Origin: a virus
DNA: 29,416 nucleotides
Strand: one strand, 5' to 3'
IMG/VR virus record: IMGVR_UViG_3300032241_003157
Coordinates: 1-29,416 of that record
Made by a program: the position numbers and the translations under genes. How positions within the stretch are numbered: the first letter of the stretch is position 1; every line of letters starts with the position of its first letter. This document shows positions 1 through 6,532 of this stretch, one piece after another. Under the pieces are notes generated by a model, which saw only the letters and a program-made list of their open reading frames with translations, was not told where the DNA came from and did no database searches.

Positions 1-85
1 CACTATTAATTCTGCCGGTAGTAGTGCAACCGACGCCAACTTGCCTCCTTACATTACTGTGTATATGTGGCAGCGAACCGCTTAA
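1..85 (+). CDS. C-terminal end of a tail fibre / tail-collar type structural protein (partial)
   Basis: An open frame enters from the left edge (codons in phase from base 2) and stops with TAA at 83-85. It encodes the last 27 residues, ending in PPYITVYMWQRTA. A terminal NxPPY.TVYMW-type sequence is common at the C-terminus of T4-like marine phage tail-fibre and tail-collar proteins, so I infer a virion structural protein. The start and all N-terminal domains lie outside the window. The next gene begins 14 nt downstream and also carries a tail-fibre-type motif, which fits a tail structural neighbourhood. Confidence 0.6.
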   Translation, partial: TINSAGSSATDANLPPYITVYMWQRTA

Positions 86-99
86 TACGTAAATATATA

Positions 100-291
100 A
101 TGTCAACAACAGTAACCAACCTAATAGAAACAATTAACATTAATTATCCTGTAGCAGGTAAAATTAATGATAGCCAAGGGTTTAGAGATAATTTCAATAT
201 TATTCAACAATCACTGTTGTTAACTCAAGGCGAAATTGATTCAATTCAAAATTCACAGCAAGAGAAACACGACCAAAAAATATCTCATTAA
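100..291 (+). CDS. Short protein with tail-structural FRDNF motif (63 aa)
   Basis: I take ATG 100 as the start. An in-frame ATG at 67 lies inside the preceding gene, and the residues it would add have no family look. The protein reads MSTTVTNLIETININ followed by YPVAGKINDSQGFRDNF at about residues 16-32. A motif of this type (YPVAG..NDSQGFRDNF) normally opens the N-terminal region of much longer marine T4-like tail-fibre or baseplate-associated proteins. Here it stands alone in 63 residues with a short Gln-rich tail. It may be a free-standing attachment module or a shortened version of a longer protein. No Shine-Dalgarno is evident (aaatatata before ATG). Confidence 0.55.
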   Translation: MSTTVTNLIETININYPVAGKINDSQGFRDNFNIIQQSLLLTQGEIDSIQNSQQEKHDQKISH

Positions 292-306
292 TCGGTATCA
301 TCAAAC

Positions 307-552
307 ATGTTTAATCCACTTGTACAAGATCCTACTAAATTAAAAGATCAAGAATTAGAAAATAAAATTTTAGATCTTACTAAAAAATTTCACATAGCCT
401 TAAAATTAGGTCAGGGTGGGTTGGCCAATCAAATAGCTGTAACACTTGATCAATATATCGATGAACAAAGAATAAGACAAGAAAGATCATTAAAAGAAAT
501 TCAAGATAAACAAAAAAAACAAGGATTAGATGATTTAATAAATGTCGATTAA
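307..552 (+). CDS. Conserved small T4-like phage protein, unknown function (81 aa)
   Basis: This small, highly charged protein has a DPTKLKDQELENKILDLTKK segment near the N-terminus and a Lys/Gln-rich, probably helical C-terminus (about residues 50-75). It has no signal peptide, membrane segment or catalytic motif. The pattern matches short conserved hypothetical proteins of cyanophage/pelagiphage type myoviruses, but I cannot name a function. Its last 11 nt overlap the next gene, which points to co-transcription and translational coupling. It sits among structural genes on its left and replication-related genes on its right. Confidence 0.6.
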   Translation: MFNPLVQDPTKLKDQELENKILDLTKKFHIALKLGQGGLANQIAVTLDQYIDEQRIRQERSLKEIQDKQKKQGLDDLINVD

Positions 553-1096
553 TTCCACACAATTTGTATGGCCTACTAGTTTTGCCTGCACAGTTTTTTA
601 TGAAAAACAAATAATACCTAATAGTTTCAATATAAACATAAGCATATCACCATATGAAGATAAGAAATCGACGTTCGGAGATGGGTTTAAAAAAATAAAA
701 TATTTTATAGAGAACTTTCTTCATAATAGTGTTTTTATCAATCAAGAAAATCCTCTATTACAAAATTTTTCATCTATTGAAACAAATCTAGTTTTATTTC
801 CCGATGAACCTTATGATTTTTATGTAGGTTGTATATTATTCAAAAAATTGATTACCATAACACAAGATTATTTCGAAATTGACCTTTTAAGTATTGACAG
901 TATCGCAGGCGATCATATACAATATACTATTCTAACTCCTGAAGAATGTGGATTAGATTTAGAAGGTAACTTTTGGTGGAATGATGATACCGTGAGTACG
1001 GGAATAGATAATTCTAAAGATTGGAAAGATTTAAATTTACCAAATCAATCAAAATTTGAACCAAAAATCATTAAAGGCGGACTTAGTGAAGATTGA
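542..1096 (+). CDS. Hypothetical phage protein (184 aa)
   Basis: I do not recognise this gene. The protein is acidic and rich in aromatic residues and Asn/Ile, with mixed predicted strands and helices and a WWNDDTVSTG stretch around residues 144-153. It has no transmembrane segment, signal peptide or enzymatic signature. It overlaps the upstream gene by 11 nt, and its last codons cover the ribosome-binding site and start of the downstream gene, so it belongs to one operon. A virion or morphogenesis role is possible from context only. Confidence 0.6.
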   Translation: MSINSTQFVWPTSFACTVFYEKQIIPNSFNINISISPYEDKKSTFGDGFKKIKYFIENFLHNSVFINQENPLLQNFSSIETNLVLFPDEPYDFYVGCILFKKLITITQDYFEIDLLSIDSIAGDHIQYTILTPEECGLDLEGNFWWNDDTVSTGIDNSKDWKDLNLPNQSKFEPKIIKGGLSED

Positions 1097-1613
1097 CAAT
1101 TATGGTAAAGTTCTATTTTCTCAACAAGAAATTTTTGAATCATTATATTTCAACACAAAAATTGATCTAAATAAAGTTACTTTAGATTCCCTAGTGGATA
1201 TTGATCAATTCAATGATGCTGTTGAAACTAATGCAGATACAATACCTTTGTTGAAAGCAGCAGATATTTTAAATATCGATGTCGAAACATTTGATAAAAT
1301 AAATCAAAATAATTGGTTCATGCCCGACGAATACAAAAATTTTCAAATTGAAAAATGGCTATTGGATCAATGTGAAAACTCGGATCAGGTTGAAAGAATT
1401 CAAAAAGAATTGAATCTATTTCAAAAATATAATATGCTACAAGTTCTGTTGTATCTTAAATACTTAGTGGATACAATAAGAAAAAATAATATTGTATGTG
1501 GAGTTGGCAGAGGAAGTAGTGTAGCTAGCTATGCATTGTTTTTAATCGGTGTTCACAAAATTGATTCATTGAAATATCAACTTGATATTAATGAATTTTT
1601 AAAGGAGGATTAA
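1086..1613 (+). CDS. DNA polymerase III alpha-like fragment (175 aa)
   Basis: The C-terminal third resembles the segment of bacterial DnaE just before the palm active site: a helix rich in Leu/Tyr, NNIVCGVGRGSSVASYALFL (about residues 138-157; compare DnaE VGPGRGSGAGSLVAY), then IDSLKYQLDINEFL (compare IDPL.YDLLFERFL). In DnaE the catalytic PDxDxD follows immediately, but this protein stops there. It therefore cannot be a polymerase by itself. I prefer GTG 1086 (preceded by AAAGGCGG) over ATG 1056, because it keeps the overlap with the upstream gene to 11 nt and gives a family-like VKIDNYGKVLF start. The phage has its own family B polymerase in this window, so a regulatory, decoy or DNA-binding role is more likely than synthesis. 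Confidence 0.65.
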   Translation: MKIDNYGKVLFSQQEIFESLYFNTKIDLNKVTLDSLVDIDQFNDAVETNADTIPLLKAADILNIDVETFDKINQNNWFMPDEYKNFQIEKWLLDQCENSDQVERIQKELNLFQKYNMLQVLLYLKYLVDTIRKNNIVCGVGRGSSVASYALFLIGVHKIDSLKYQLDINEFLKED

Positions 1614-1614
1614 A

Positions 1615-1896
1615 ATGGTCTATAGAACATTCCAAGGTAAAGAAATTGATATGGAAAAATTAATGCGTCAAAACGAATTGACGCAAGCTGCCGGTAATGT
1701 GAAAATGAATGCAAGAGGAGATCAATTAGGTTCAGGAGGTAAAATCGTTAAGAAAAGAGAAGATGTATTGGCAGAATATTATGAAAATAATCCCAAAGCC
1801 AACGCAAAGCCACCTGTTTCTAACAAAGTTTCAACTGCCGAGTCAACGGTTACAGATAATTCGGCAAAACCTAAAAAATCAAAAACGGAGGATTAA
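1615..1896 (+). CDS. Conserved phage hypothetical protein (93 aa)
   Basis: It starts one base after the previous stop, behind a strong AAAGGAGG ribosome-binding site. The N-terminal half (YRTFQGKEIDMEKLMRQNEL, then GNVKMNARGDQLGSGGKI) is of a type conserved among marine T4-like phages. The C-terminal third is low-complexity and rich in Pro/Ser/Lys, probably disordered. No enzyme motif is visible. It lies directly upstream of the GroES-like gene with no gap, so the two are very likely co-expressed. Confidence 0.65.
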   Translation: MVYRTFQGKEIDMEKLMRQNELTQAAGNVKMNARGDQLGSGGKIVKKREDVLAEYYENNPKANAKPPVSNKVSTAESTVTDNSAKPKKSKTED

Positions 1897-2235
1897 ATGA
1901 AAGTTCAAGGAACAATTGTTCCGATCAAAGATCGTGTAATGGTAACAGATATGCAATTCGGTATGGAAAGAACAACCTCGGGCATTTATATTCCATCCGA
2001 CGACGGAAAAACACAAGGTATTCATCCTAGATGGGCACGAGTTTGGGCTATAGGGCCAGAACAACAAGATGTAAATGTAGGTGATTGGATCTGTATTGAA
2101 CATGGTCGTTGGAGTCGTGGTATAACCGTCGAGCAAGATGACGGAACAGAAATTACTGTTCACATGGTAGATGTCAATGCTATTATGATGATTTCAGATA
2201 AAAAACCAGAGGATGTTTTTAGGGCGGAAGCATAG
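1897..2235 (+). CDS. GroES-like co-chaperonin (gp31-type role)
   Basis: A 112-residue protein with a GroES/Cpn10-like start (VQGTIVPIKDRVMVTDM; bacterial GroES begins with a comparable PL.DRV core). A segment at about residues 22-40 could be the mobile loop that contacts GroEL (MERTTSGIYIPSDDGK). Later segments include HPRWARVWAIGP and VGDWICIEHGRWSRG. Cyanophage and pelagiphage homologues of this layout are annotated as GroES. The expected role is to replace or modify host GroES so that the host GroEL folds the major capsid protein, as T4 gp31 does. The RBS is ACGGAGG. The window also carries a DnaJ-like protein and a ClpA-like unfoldase, so this phage encodes several partners for host chaperone and protease machines. 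Confidence 0.8.
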   Translation: MKVQGTIVPIKDRVMVTDMQFGMERTTSGIYIPSDDGKTQGIHPRWARVWAIGPEQQDVNVGDWICIEHGRWSRGITVEQDDGTEITVHMVDVNAIMMISDKKPEDVFRAEA

Positions 2236-2264
2236 TTGATTTAATCTTTAAACTTTGCTAAAAT
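2236..2264 (+). promoter_or_regulatory. Putative sigma70-like promoter (TTGATT-17-TAAAAT)
   Basis: A -35-like TTGATT (2236-2241) is followed at 17 nt by TAAAAT (2259-2264), in the short gap between the GroES-like gene and the next small gene. A second TATAAT is at 2269-2274 but has no good -35. It probably feeds the small genes and the clamp loader downstream. Assignment is by pattern only. Confidence 0.4.
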
Positions 2265-2282
2265 AATTTATAATATATAGAT

Positions 2283-2447
2283 ATGAAATTAATTCACGAC
2301 GAGTTCTCTGAAACTTGGGTATGGGTTGAAGACCGTAATGAAAATATCGAACTCAGCCCACAATTTGATTCCGAGGATGATGCAAAACTTTGGAAAACAA
2401 GGATGATTAATATTTTAATTAAAGGTAAAAGTCGAGATGATGAATAA
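2283..2447 (+). CDS. Small conserved phage protein (54 aa)
   Basis: ATG 2283 to TAA 2445-2447 encodes 54 residues that look like real coding sequence: MKLIHDEFSETWVWVEDRN, then ELSPQFDSEDDAKLWK. It fills what would otherwise be a 200-nt gap in a tightly packed operon and overlaps the next gene by 11 nt. Similar short Trp-rich proteins occur beside replication genes of marine T4-like phages, but their function is unknown to me. There is no Shine-Dalgarno; the start is preceded by an A/T-only stretch downstream of the putative promoter. Confidence 0.6.
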   Translation: MKLIHDEFSETWVWVEDRNENIELSPQFDSEDDAKLWKTRMINILIKGKSRDDE

Positions 2448-2706
2448 ATTAAAAAAAATATTCAAATACAATAAAAAACCTGATGCGATTTTAACGACAA
2501 AAGGTCCTATCAGTATTGATGGTGCACCCGACGAAGAGAACTGCATTCATTTTAAAATGTGGAATGCCTATGGTGGCAAAGTTATTCAAACACATAGGTT
2601 TGATAGAATAAAAGATAAAGTACATAGATCTATGTATATTATCACCGATAATCAAGACATTGGGCAAGAAATTGGCAAAATTATAACTATGGAAGCTCTT
2701 CGTTAA
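2437..2706 (+). CDS. Hypothetical small basic protein (89 aa)
   Basis: The start is ATG 2437 or the adjacent ATG 2440; both overlap the end of the preceding small gene. It has a basic N-terminus (NKLKKIFKYNKKP) followed by an alpha/beta-looking region (PISIDGAPDEENCIHFKMWN) and a helical C-terminus. I see no recognisable domain. It precedes the clamp loader gene by only 10 nt, so it is probably co-transcribed with replication functions. Confidence 0.6.
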   Translation: MMNKLKKIFKYNKKPDAILTTKGPISIDGAPDEENCIHFKMWNAYGGKVIQTHRFDRIKDKVHRSMYIITDNQDIGQEIGKIITMEALR

Positions 2707-2716
2707 AGGGAAATTT

Positions 2717-3637
2717 ATGCGTGAATTATGGACCGAAATCTACCGCCCAAAATCAGTCAATGACTATGTGTTTCGTGATCAAGCACAACGACAACAGATT
2801 GAAAATTGGATTGCCGAAGGAAGTATCCCACATTTACTATTCAGTGGCGGAGCAGGGGTAGGTAAAACAACATTGGCTAAAATTCTAATCAATGAATTAG
2901 AGATTCCTGATTATGATGTTTTAGAAATTAATGCATCTCGAGATAACAATGTTGAAACTGTAAGAGACAAAATTATTAATTTTGTCCAAATGATTCCATT
3001 TGGTCCATTTAAAGTGGTGCTACTGGACGAATGCGATTTTTTAACACCAAATGCACAGGCAATTCTTCGTGGTGTTATGGAAACATATAGTAGTACCAGT
3101 AGATTTATTTTAACCTGCAACTATCCAAATCGTATTATCCCTGCACTGCATAGTAGATGTCAAGGATTTCATATTGAAAAAACTGATCAAACAGAATTCA
3201 CTGCAAGAATCGCTACAATACTGATAAATGAAAACATTAATTTTGATCTTGATGTGTTAGATACATATGTAAAATACACCTATCCAGATCTTCGAAAGTG
3301 TATTAATACTGTACAGCAAAATATCAAAGATGGTGGTTTGGTATTGGCATCTCAAGAAAATGATTCCTTTGATTATAAGATACAAATGGTAGAGCTTTTT
3401 AAAAATGGTAACATCAAGGAAGCTAGAAAACTATTATGTAGTCAAGCAAGGCCCGAGGACATGGAATCTATTTACAGATGGTTATATGATAATTTAGATT
3501 TACTCGGTGACACAGAAGAAAAACAAGATACTGCTATTTTAATTATTAAACAAGGTCTTGTAGATCATGCGATCTGTGCCGACAGTGAAATAAATTTGTC
3601 TTCAACACTGATAAAATTGGCAAGACTTCAGTCATAA
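2717..3637 (+). CDS. 44: Clamp loader large subunit, gp44-like AAA+ ATPase
   Basis: A 306-residue RFC/gp44-type clamp loader ATPase (T4 gp44 is 319 residues). Visible motifs are the N-terminal EIYRPKSVNDYV box, Walker A GGAGVGKTT at residues 44-52, Walker B VVLLDECD ending near 107, sensor 1 ILTCNYPNRI near 131-140, and the SRC motif at 146-148 that supplies the trans-acting arginine finger. With gp62 it loads the sliding clamp (gp45, here at 28233) onto primer ends using ATP. The RBS is AAAGGGA. The usual neighbour gp62 is absent: the gene ends at a strong terminator facing minus-strand phoH. Confidence 0.92.
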   Translation: MRELWTEIYRPKSVNDYVFRDQAQRQQIENWIAEGSIPHLLFSGGAGVGKTTLAKILINELEIPDYDVLEINASRDNNVETVRDKIINFVQMIPFGPFKVVLLDECDFLTPNAQAILRGVMETYSSTSRFILTCNYPNRIIPALHSRCQGFHIEKTDQTEFTARIATILINENINFDLDVLDTYVKYTYPDLRKCINTVQQNIKDGGLVLASQENDSFDYKIQMVELFKNGNIKEARKLLCSQARPEDMESIYRWLYDNLDLLGDTEEKQDTAILIIKQGLVDHAICADSEINLSSTLIKLARLQS

Positions 3638-3653
3638 TTTTCTAATGTTCAAT

Positions 3654-3698
3654 AAAAAACCGCATACTTAATTGCAGGTCGATAGTATGCGGTTTTTT
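3654..3698. terminator. Bidirectional rho-independent terminator between gp44 and phoH
   Basis: Arms 3654-3668 and 3684-3698 form a perfect 15-bp stem (six A:T pairs, then CCGCATACT/AGTATGCGG) around a 15-nt loop. The A-run on one side and T-run on the other give a U-tract for both transcripts, so it can end gp44 transcription rightward and phoH transcription leftward. The loop contains a 12-mer that recurs, inverted, in the phoH leader. Confidence 0.9.
3672..3683. repeat. 12-bp inverted repeat, copy A (in terminator loop)
   Basis: TTGCAGGTCGAT lies entirely within the loop of the gp44/phoH terminator. Its exact reverse complement occurs at 4487-4498, just upstream of the phoH ribosome-binding site. 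In phoH mRNA the 5' leader and the 3' terminator loop are therefore complementary over 12 nt. Confidence 0.7.
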
Positions 3699-3723
3699 GT
3701 TTAATTAAATTATAATTTAATCG

Positions 3724-4467
3724 CTAATCGGCCTCCTTATATATACTTAGCACTTCGCGAACGACAGGATGTCGTTCTACATCTTGTGATTCAAACCTTG
3801 CCATAGCAATCATACGATAATCACCTCCTTCGCCGTAAAGATTGCAAAATTCAAGTAAGCCATTTTCCCGTGGTCGGTCGGCTTGGTTTAAATCACCGGT
3901 TACTACCATTCTAGAATTTTCTCCTATTCTGGTCAATAACATTTTCATTTGTGATGGGGTAGCATTTTGCATCTCATCTGCAACAATGAATGCATTTTTA
4001 AATGTTCTACCCCTCATGTATGCCAATGGTGAAATTTCAATAATTCCATCTTCAAGCATACCTGCTATTTCTTTAGGATGATAATATTCTTCGAACACAT
4101 CAAATATAGGCCGTGTCCAAGGTTCCATTTTTTGATTTAAAGTTCCCGGTAAAAATCCGTGATCTTCATCTACACTTACCGCAGGTCTTGTAACAATAAT
4201 TTTACTGATCAACCCTTCTTTATATAATTTTATGGCCATTTGAACAGCTAACATAGTTTTACCCGTTCCTGCAGGTCCTATGGCGAAAATTATACATTTT
4301 TTGGGATTTTTAAGATATTCAAGATATGTTTCTTGAGATAAATTCCGTGGAATTATAAGTACCTGTTGTTTTCGTTTGAGATAAGGCCTGATAGCAATTA
4401 AATTATTATTTTCAGGCATCATACGAAATTGTTCTCGTTCATTATTGCGTCGTTTGGCTCTAGGCAA
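3724..4467 (-). CDS. phoH: PhoH-family ATPase
   Basis: A PhoH-type P-loop protein with Walker A GPAGTGKT at residues 64-71, TRPAVSVDEDHGFLPG downstream, a Walker B-like FIVADEMQNATPSQMK segment, and VVTGDLNQ. These are standard PhoH signatures. The family occurs widely in marine phages; its proposed roles in phosphate stress and RNA metabolism are not proven. I choose TTG 4467 as start because AAGGAG sits 7 nt upstream (4475-4480). The frame is open to a GTG at 4527, but that start has no separate RBS. It is the only long minus-strand gene in the left half of the window and converges on gp44. Its leader carries a 12-mer complementary to its own terminator loop. Confidence 0.9.
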   Translation of the reverse strand: MPRAKRRNNEREQFRMMPENNNLIAIRPYLKRKQQVLIIPRNLSQETYLEYLKNPKKCIIFAIGPAGTGKTMLAVQMAIKLYKEGLISKIIVTRPAVSVDEDHGFLPGTLNQKMEPWTRPIFDVFEEYYHPKEIAGMLEDGIIEISPLAYMRGRTFKNAFIVADEMQNATPSQMKMLLTRIGENSRMVVTGDLNQADRPRENGLLEFCNLYGEGGDYRMIAMARFESQDVERHPVVREVLSIYKEAD

Positions 4468-4486
4468 ATTAACTCTCCTTGGCAAA

Positions 4487-4498
4487 ATCGACCTGCAA
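4487..4498. repeat. 12-bp inverted repeat, copy B (phoH leader)
   Basis: ATCGACCTGCAA is the exact reverse complement of 3672-3683. On the phoH transcript it lies 6 nt upstream of the AAGGAG ribosome-binding site. A 13-bp palindrome, GATATTTAATATC (4500-4512), lies next to it. The pair brackets phoH. Confidence 0.7.
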
Positions 4499-4561
4499 AG
4501 ATATTTAATATCAATAGCGAAAAACACCTAAAAAATAGTCATTTTTACGATCATATTTTTG

Positions 4562-4569
4562 TATAAATA
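4562..4569 (+). promoter_or_regulatory. T4-type late promoter motif TATAAATA
   Basis: An exact match to the T4 late promoter -10 element, 17 nt before the ATG of the next rightward gene and in the divergent gap beside phoH. In T4 such sites are read by RNA polymerase carrying gp55 and gp33 with gp45 as activator. It implies that the genes starting at 4587 are late genes. Confidence 0.6.
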
Positions 4570-4586
4570 AATTAAAGAGATATAAC

Positions 4587-5120
4587 ATGCACCACGACAT
4601 TCTTGATGTTATTAAAAATGTTCAAACTTTAAGTGAGCACAATGATGCTTTTAAAGTTTTAAAGGACTTTGAACGAGTTCTCGATGAACTTGATATCTAT
4701 GTTTTTGAAAATTGGGAGGAAGGAGAATTACTATCCGGGCCCGATGTTAGTAGATATCTAGTTAAATGTAGCTTTATGTGGGATAGAAAAGAAATGCCCG
4801 ATCCCGAAGGCGGGAAAAGATTAAGCGATTATGGATGTAAAGTTTTATACAAAAAAACAAATATTCTAATACCAAGAAAAATTAAAAAACCCAGCGATTA
4901 TCGACCTGGTACAAAAAAAGGTAAAATTGATGCTCATCCGGTTTGGGTGGTGGAAATTCATATGCCTAAAAAATTAATGCAAGATGTTTATGTAGGTAGT
5001 CAAAATCAAGAAAATAATAGAATGGCTGAATTTATGAAATATAGAAAAGATGCCAGTGCATCAACAGCAGAAGTAGCTCAGGAGACTCCAGATAATGCAC
5101 AAGAACAAACACAGGCTTAA
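4587..5120 (+). CDS. Conserved T4-like marine phage protein (177 aa)
   Basis: An acidic N-terminal part (KDFERVLDELDIYVFENWEE) leads into a central region with GPDVSRYLVKCSFMW, DPEGGKRLSDYGCKV and PGTKKGKIDAHPVWVVEI. The last 40 residues are low-complexity Ala/Gln/Glu. I associate this sequence type with conserved hypothetical, possibly virion-associated, proteins of cyanophages and pelagiphages; no enzymatic motif is visible. The late promoter motif just upstream supports late, structural or assembly expression. It overlaps the next gene by 26 nt, and the two probably act together. Confidence 0.7.
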   Translation: MHHDILDVIKNVQTLSEHNDAFKVLKDFERVLDELDIYVFENWEEGELLSGPDVSRYLVKCSFMWDRKEMPDPEGGKRLSDYGCKVLYKKTNILIPRKIKKPSDYRPGTKKGKIDAHPVWVVEIHMPKKLMQDVYVGSQNQENNRMAEFMKYRKDASASTAEVAQETPDNAQEQTQA

Positions 5121-5844
5121 CGAAGGTCTTCGTGCTAAAGATTTAAAAGAATTTGTTAGCAATGTATTTTCTGTTGACAGATATACCAGCAAAATGGGCG
5201 AAGATAAAGATGTTGTTGTATTAGGTTTTAGGGTAAAAGAAAAATTACCTGCATTAGATTTGGTGGAATTTATCGAAACAGGATATAAATTTGTTCTAGA
5301 CGCAGATATGAGCTCAGGAGAAGAACACGATGGGCAATATCAGGTTTTCGTTGAATTAGAAAGAAACGAAAAATTACCTGGGCAAATTATGAATTTATTA
5401 AATGGTATTGGCCAATTAACAGATAACAAAAATTGGGAATTTAAATATCGAAATAGTAAACAATATCAGGTCACCGATGAAACATTAACCGAACAGATAC
5501 CTTTAAATTCACAATCATATCAATCTAAAATGCTAGAACAAAAAACTCAAGATGTTCAAGAATTTTTTGATCAAGGATCTGTTTCAGTAGATTTAGAAGA
5601 AAATAATATCGTTAAATTTAATAAACCATATTCGGGTGAATTAACAGCCAAACTTATTTCGTTGGGCCAATATGATGAAGTCCTTCACACATTACCAGGT
5701 GCTATAAGTTTGGATGAAAATAGTAATGCTGAAATATTATTTCTTAATAAATTTTTAGGCAATTATGATATACATAAAATAGGTGACAAATTTCTTATTG
5801 CCAACGGTGACCGCGCTGTTGTCTTGGAAAAAGGAAAATGGTAA
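5095..5844 (+). CDS. Conserved T4-like marine phage protein (249 aa)
   Basis: It begins inside the 3' end of the preceding gene (26-nt overlap). Residue 8 onward reads LNEGLRAKDLKEFVSNVFSV, then SKMGEDKDVVVLGFRVKEK and FVELERNEKLPGQIMNLLNG. No catalytic motif, signal peptide or membrane helix is seen. Together with its upstream partner it forms a conserved pair in marine T4-like phages; a virion-associated role is an inference from that and from the late promoter. The RL.EGLRAKDLKEF opening resembles the short EF-type N-terminal motif of the proteins at 14858-23443. Confidence 0.65.
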   Translation: MHKNKHRLNEGLRAKDLKEFVSNVFSVDRYTSKMGEDKDVVVLGFRVKEKLPALDLVEFIETGYKFVLDADMSSGEEHDGQYQVFVELERNEKLPGQIMNLLNGIGQLTDNKNWEFKYRNSKQYQVTDETLTEQIPLNSQSYQSKMLEQKTQDVQEFFDQGSVSVDLEENNIVKFNKPYSGELTAKLISLGQYDEVLHTLPGAISLDENSNAEILFLNKFLGNYDIHKIGDKFLIANGDRAVVLEKGKW

Positions 5845-6257
5845 ATTCTTATATAAAAAGATTTTTCTATGTTTTAATTTGTTTAACATTAACATCATGT
5901 ACCATTGTTGATGCTTATTTACAAACAAAATTTGATCCTAATGAATATAATTTAATTTCAAAAATAAGATATAAAAGTCAACTGGCAAAAACACAATGCG
6001 AAAACTATCAAACCAGTCAAGCTAATGCAGCAATGATATTTTCTGATAGTGAATATTTTGTTTTATATAGTCAATATATCCCAAGGAACCAAGATTTAAT
6101 AGATGCTGTAAAAAATCTTAATGAAATGGTAAAAGGATTAAATGACCAATATATTAAAAATGAAAAAGTTAGTTTAATGTTTTGTAGGATTAAATTCGAA
6201 GATATAGAACAAACAGCTGAAAAATTACAACAAATAATTGCCGGGAGACCTAGATGA
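5838..6257 (+). CDS. Predicted phage lipoprotein (139 aa)
   Basis: A basic N-terminus (NSYIKR), a hydrophobic stretch (FFYVLICLTL) and a lipobox LTSC with the cysteine at residue 21 indicate a signal-peptidase-II lipoprotein, so the mature protein should be anchored in an envelope membrane. The rest is helical, with two further Cys residues and a coiled-coil-like C-terminus. It lies at the head of the lysis/envelope cassette and has AAAGGA just before the ATG. It could affect lysis, superinfection exclusion or the envelope; its longer size and distance from the endolysin make it less likely to be the o-spanin than the lipoprotein at 7613. Confidence 0.7.
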   Translation: MVNSYIKRFFYVLICLTLTSCTIVDAYLQTKFDPNEYNLISKIRYKSQLAKTQCENYQTSQANAAMIFSDSEYFVLYSQYIPRNQDLIDAVKNLNEMVKGLNDQYIKNEKVSLMFCRIKFEDIEQTAEKLQQIIAGRPR

Positions 6258-6514
6258 GTGTAGAGCAACATCAACAAACATTGGCCGACTGCTATAATGG
6301 ATCAGACGATACTGCTGTAAAAGGTTTAGCACAACAAGCAAACAATTATACAGAATTACTAAAGAATGGACAGATTACCAATGCCGAATATGTAGAACTA
6401 ATGAAAGATATAGAAAGACAGATTTCGATTAATAACAGTATCTCTAATCAACAAGTTATGTATAATTTACATGCGGCAGTCGTTGGTTTAATCACTTTAG
6501 CTAGTTTTGTATAA
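6254..6514 (+). CDS. Small helical protein with C-terminal hydrophobic segment (86 aa)
   Basis: It starts at an ATGA overlap with the preceding lipoprotein gene, so translation is probably coupled. The protein is mostly Gln/Asn-rich and helical (LKNGQITNAEYVELMKDIE), with a hydrophobic terminus (LHAAVVGLITLASF, residues 71-84) long enough only for a short membrane anchor. I do not recognise a family. It sits just before the endolysin gene, so a lysis-accessory or envelope role is possible. Confidence 0.6.
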   Translation: MSVEQHQQTLADCYNGSDDTAVKGLAQQANNYTELLKNGQITNAEYVELMKDIERQISINNSISNQQVMYNLHAAVVGLITLASFV

Positions 6515-6532
6515 ACTTTGAGGTAAATTAAA

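Noticed and set aside
1056-1085. ATG 1056 as start of the polymerase III-like fragment
   Set aside because: It needs a 41-nt overlap and lacks an SD; GTG 1086 has AAAGGCGG upstream and a family-like first residue run.
3672-4498. phoH as a transposed unit bounded by inverted repeats
   Set aside because: The 12-bp repeats lie inside a terminator loop and the gene's own leader; there is no transposase and no target duplication.
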